DNA of 64,000 nucleotides. Origin: Rhodocista pekingensis (lineage in GTDB: Bacteria; Pseudomonadota; Alphaproteobacteria; Azospirillales; Azospirillaceae). Below the pieces are notes generated by a model. The model saw only the letters and a program-made list of their open reading frames with translations. It did not search any database and was not told the origin of the DNA. The stretch spans positions 270,699-334,698 of the forward strand of contig NZ_JBHTCM010000028.1 of assembly GCF_042665545.1 (NCBI RefSeq), written 5' to 3'. Below are positions 63,948 to 64,000 of this stretch, in pieces. Position 1 is the stretch's first letter. Every line of letters starts with the position of its first letter. A program made the translations under genes and the position numbers.

Positions 63948-64000
<53 letters not shown>

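Overview
This 64 kb window is very GC-rich (about 70% or more over most of its length) and reads as a chromosome segment of an alphaproteobacterium, most likely Rhodospirillales/Azospirillaceae (Rhodospirillum centenum- or Azospirillum-like). The reasons are the FixJ-type regulator, HWE kinase, LOV kinase, multi-gene chemosensory operons, cobalamin riboswitches and an initiator tRNA of alphaproteobacterial type. The genus is an inference from gene content, not a database match.

Layout. 1-2511: a lipoprotein pair (SO2930-type cytochrome, cut by the window edge, plus a beta-helix protein) and a TetR regulator. 2728-5417: a succinyl-CoA:acetate-type CoA-transferase and an aldo/keto reductase. 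5433-9329: a BtuFCD/FecBCD-like uptake system and a double-hotdog acyl-CoA thioesterase. 9308-16814: a B12-centred block. A class III (anaerobic) ribonucleotide reductase operon, whose glycyl-radical tail is a separate 59-residue protein, and a cobQ-cobD-cobU/P-pduO operon diverge from an intergenic region that carries two cobalamin riboswitches, one facing each way. 16860-20657: a Tat-exported class V aminotransferase-fold protein and a TonB-dependent receptor. 21129-22613: a soluble PAS-PAS chemoreceptor. 23510-29030: an iron-siderophore operon (FepA-like receptor, esterase, DUF3649, PepSY protein, DUF3325) behind a Fur-like box.

29359-50817 is the centrepiece: about 20 signalling genes, all on the minus strand and mostly overlapping by a few bases. 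From upstream to downstream they are a FixJ-type regulator, a membrane methyl-accepting protein, a CheY, a small protein with a faint CheZ-like motif, a LOV (blue-light) histidine kinase, a receiver, a full RsbR-RsbS-RsbT-RsbX stressosome module, a kinase-like protein without an ATPase domain, a soluble receptor with two signalling tips, a triple-CheW protein, CheB, a HEAT protein, CheR, CheY, CheA, a mini STAS protein and a hybrid HWE kinase. A 15-base palindromic element is shared by the regions upstream of the two receptor genes. I infer one sensory system that joins a chemosensory array to a partner-switching (STAS/anti-sigma/PP2C) output.

51458-58581 has visibly lower GC and holds a glycosyltransferase, a type I secretion ATPase and adaptor, a probable secreted substrate and a SapC protein. 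58660-63660 encodes a 1666-residue SF1 helicase with a Vsr/DUF559-like nuclease and a C-terminal GreA-like domain. It sits next to an initiator tRNA-fMet gene that runs off the right edge.
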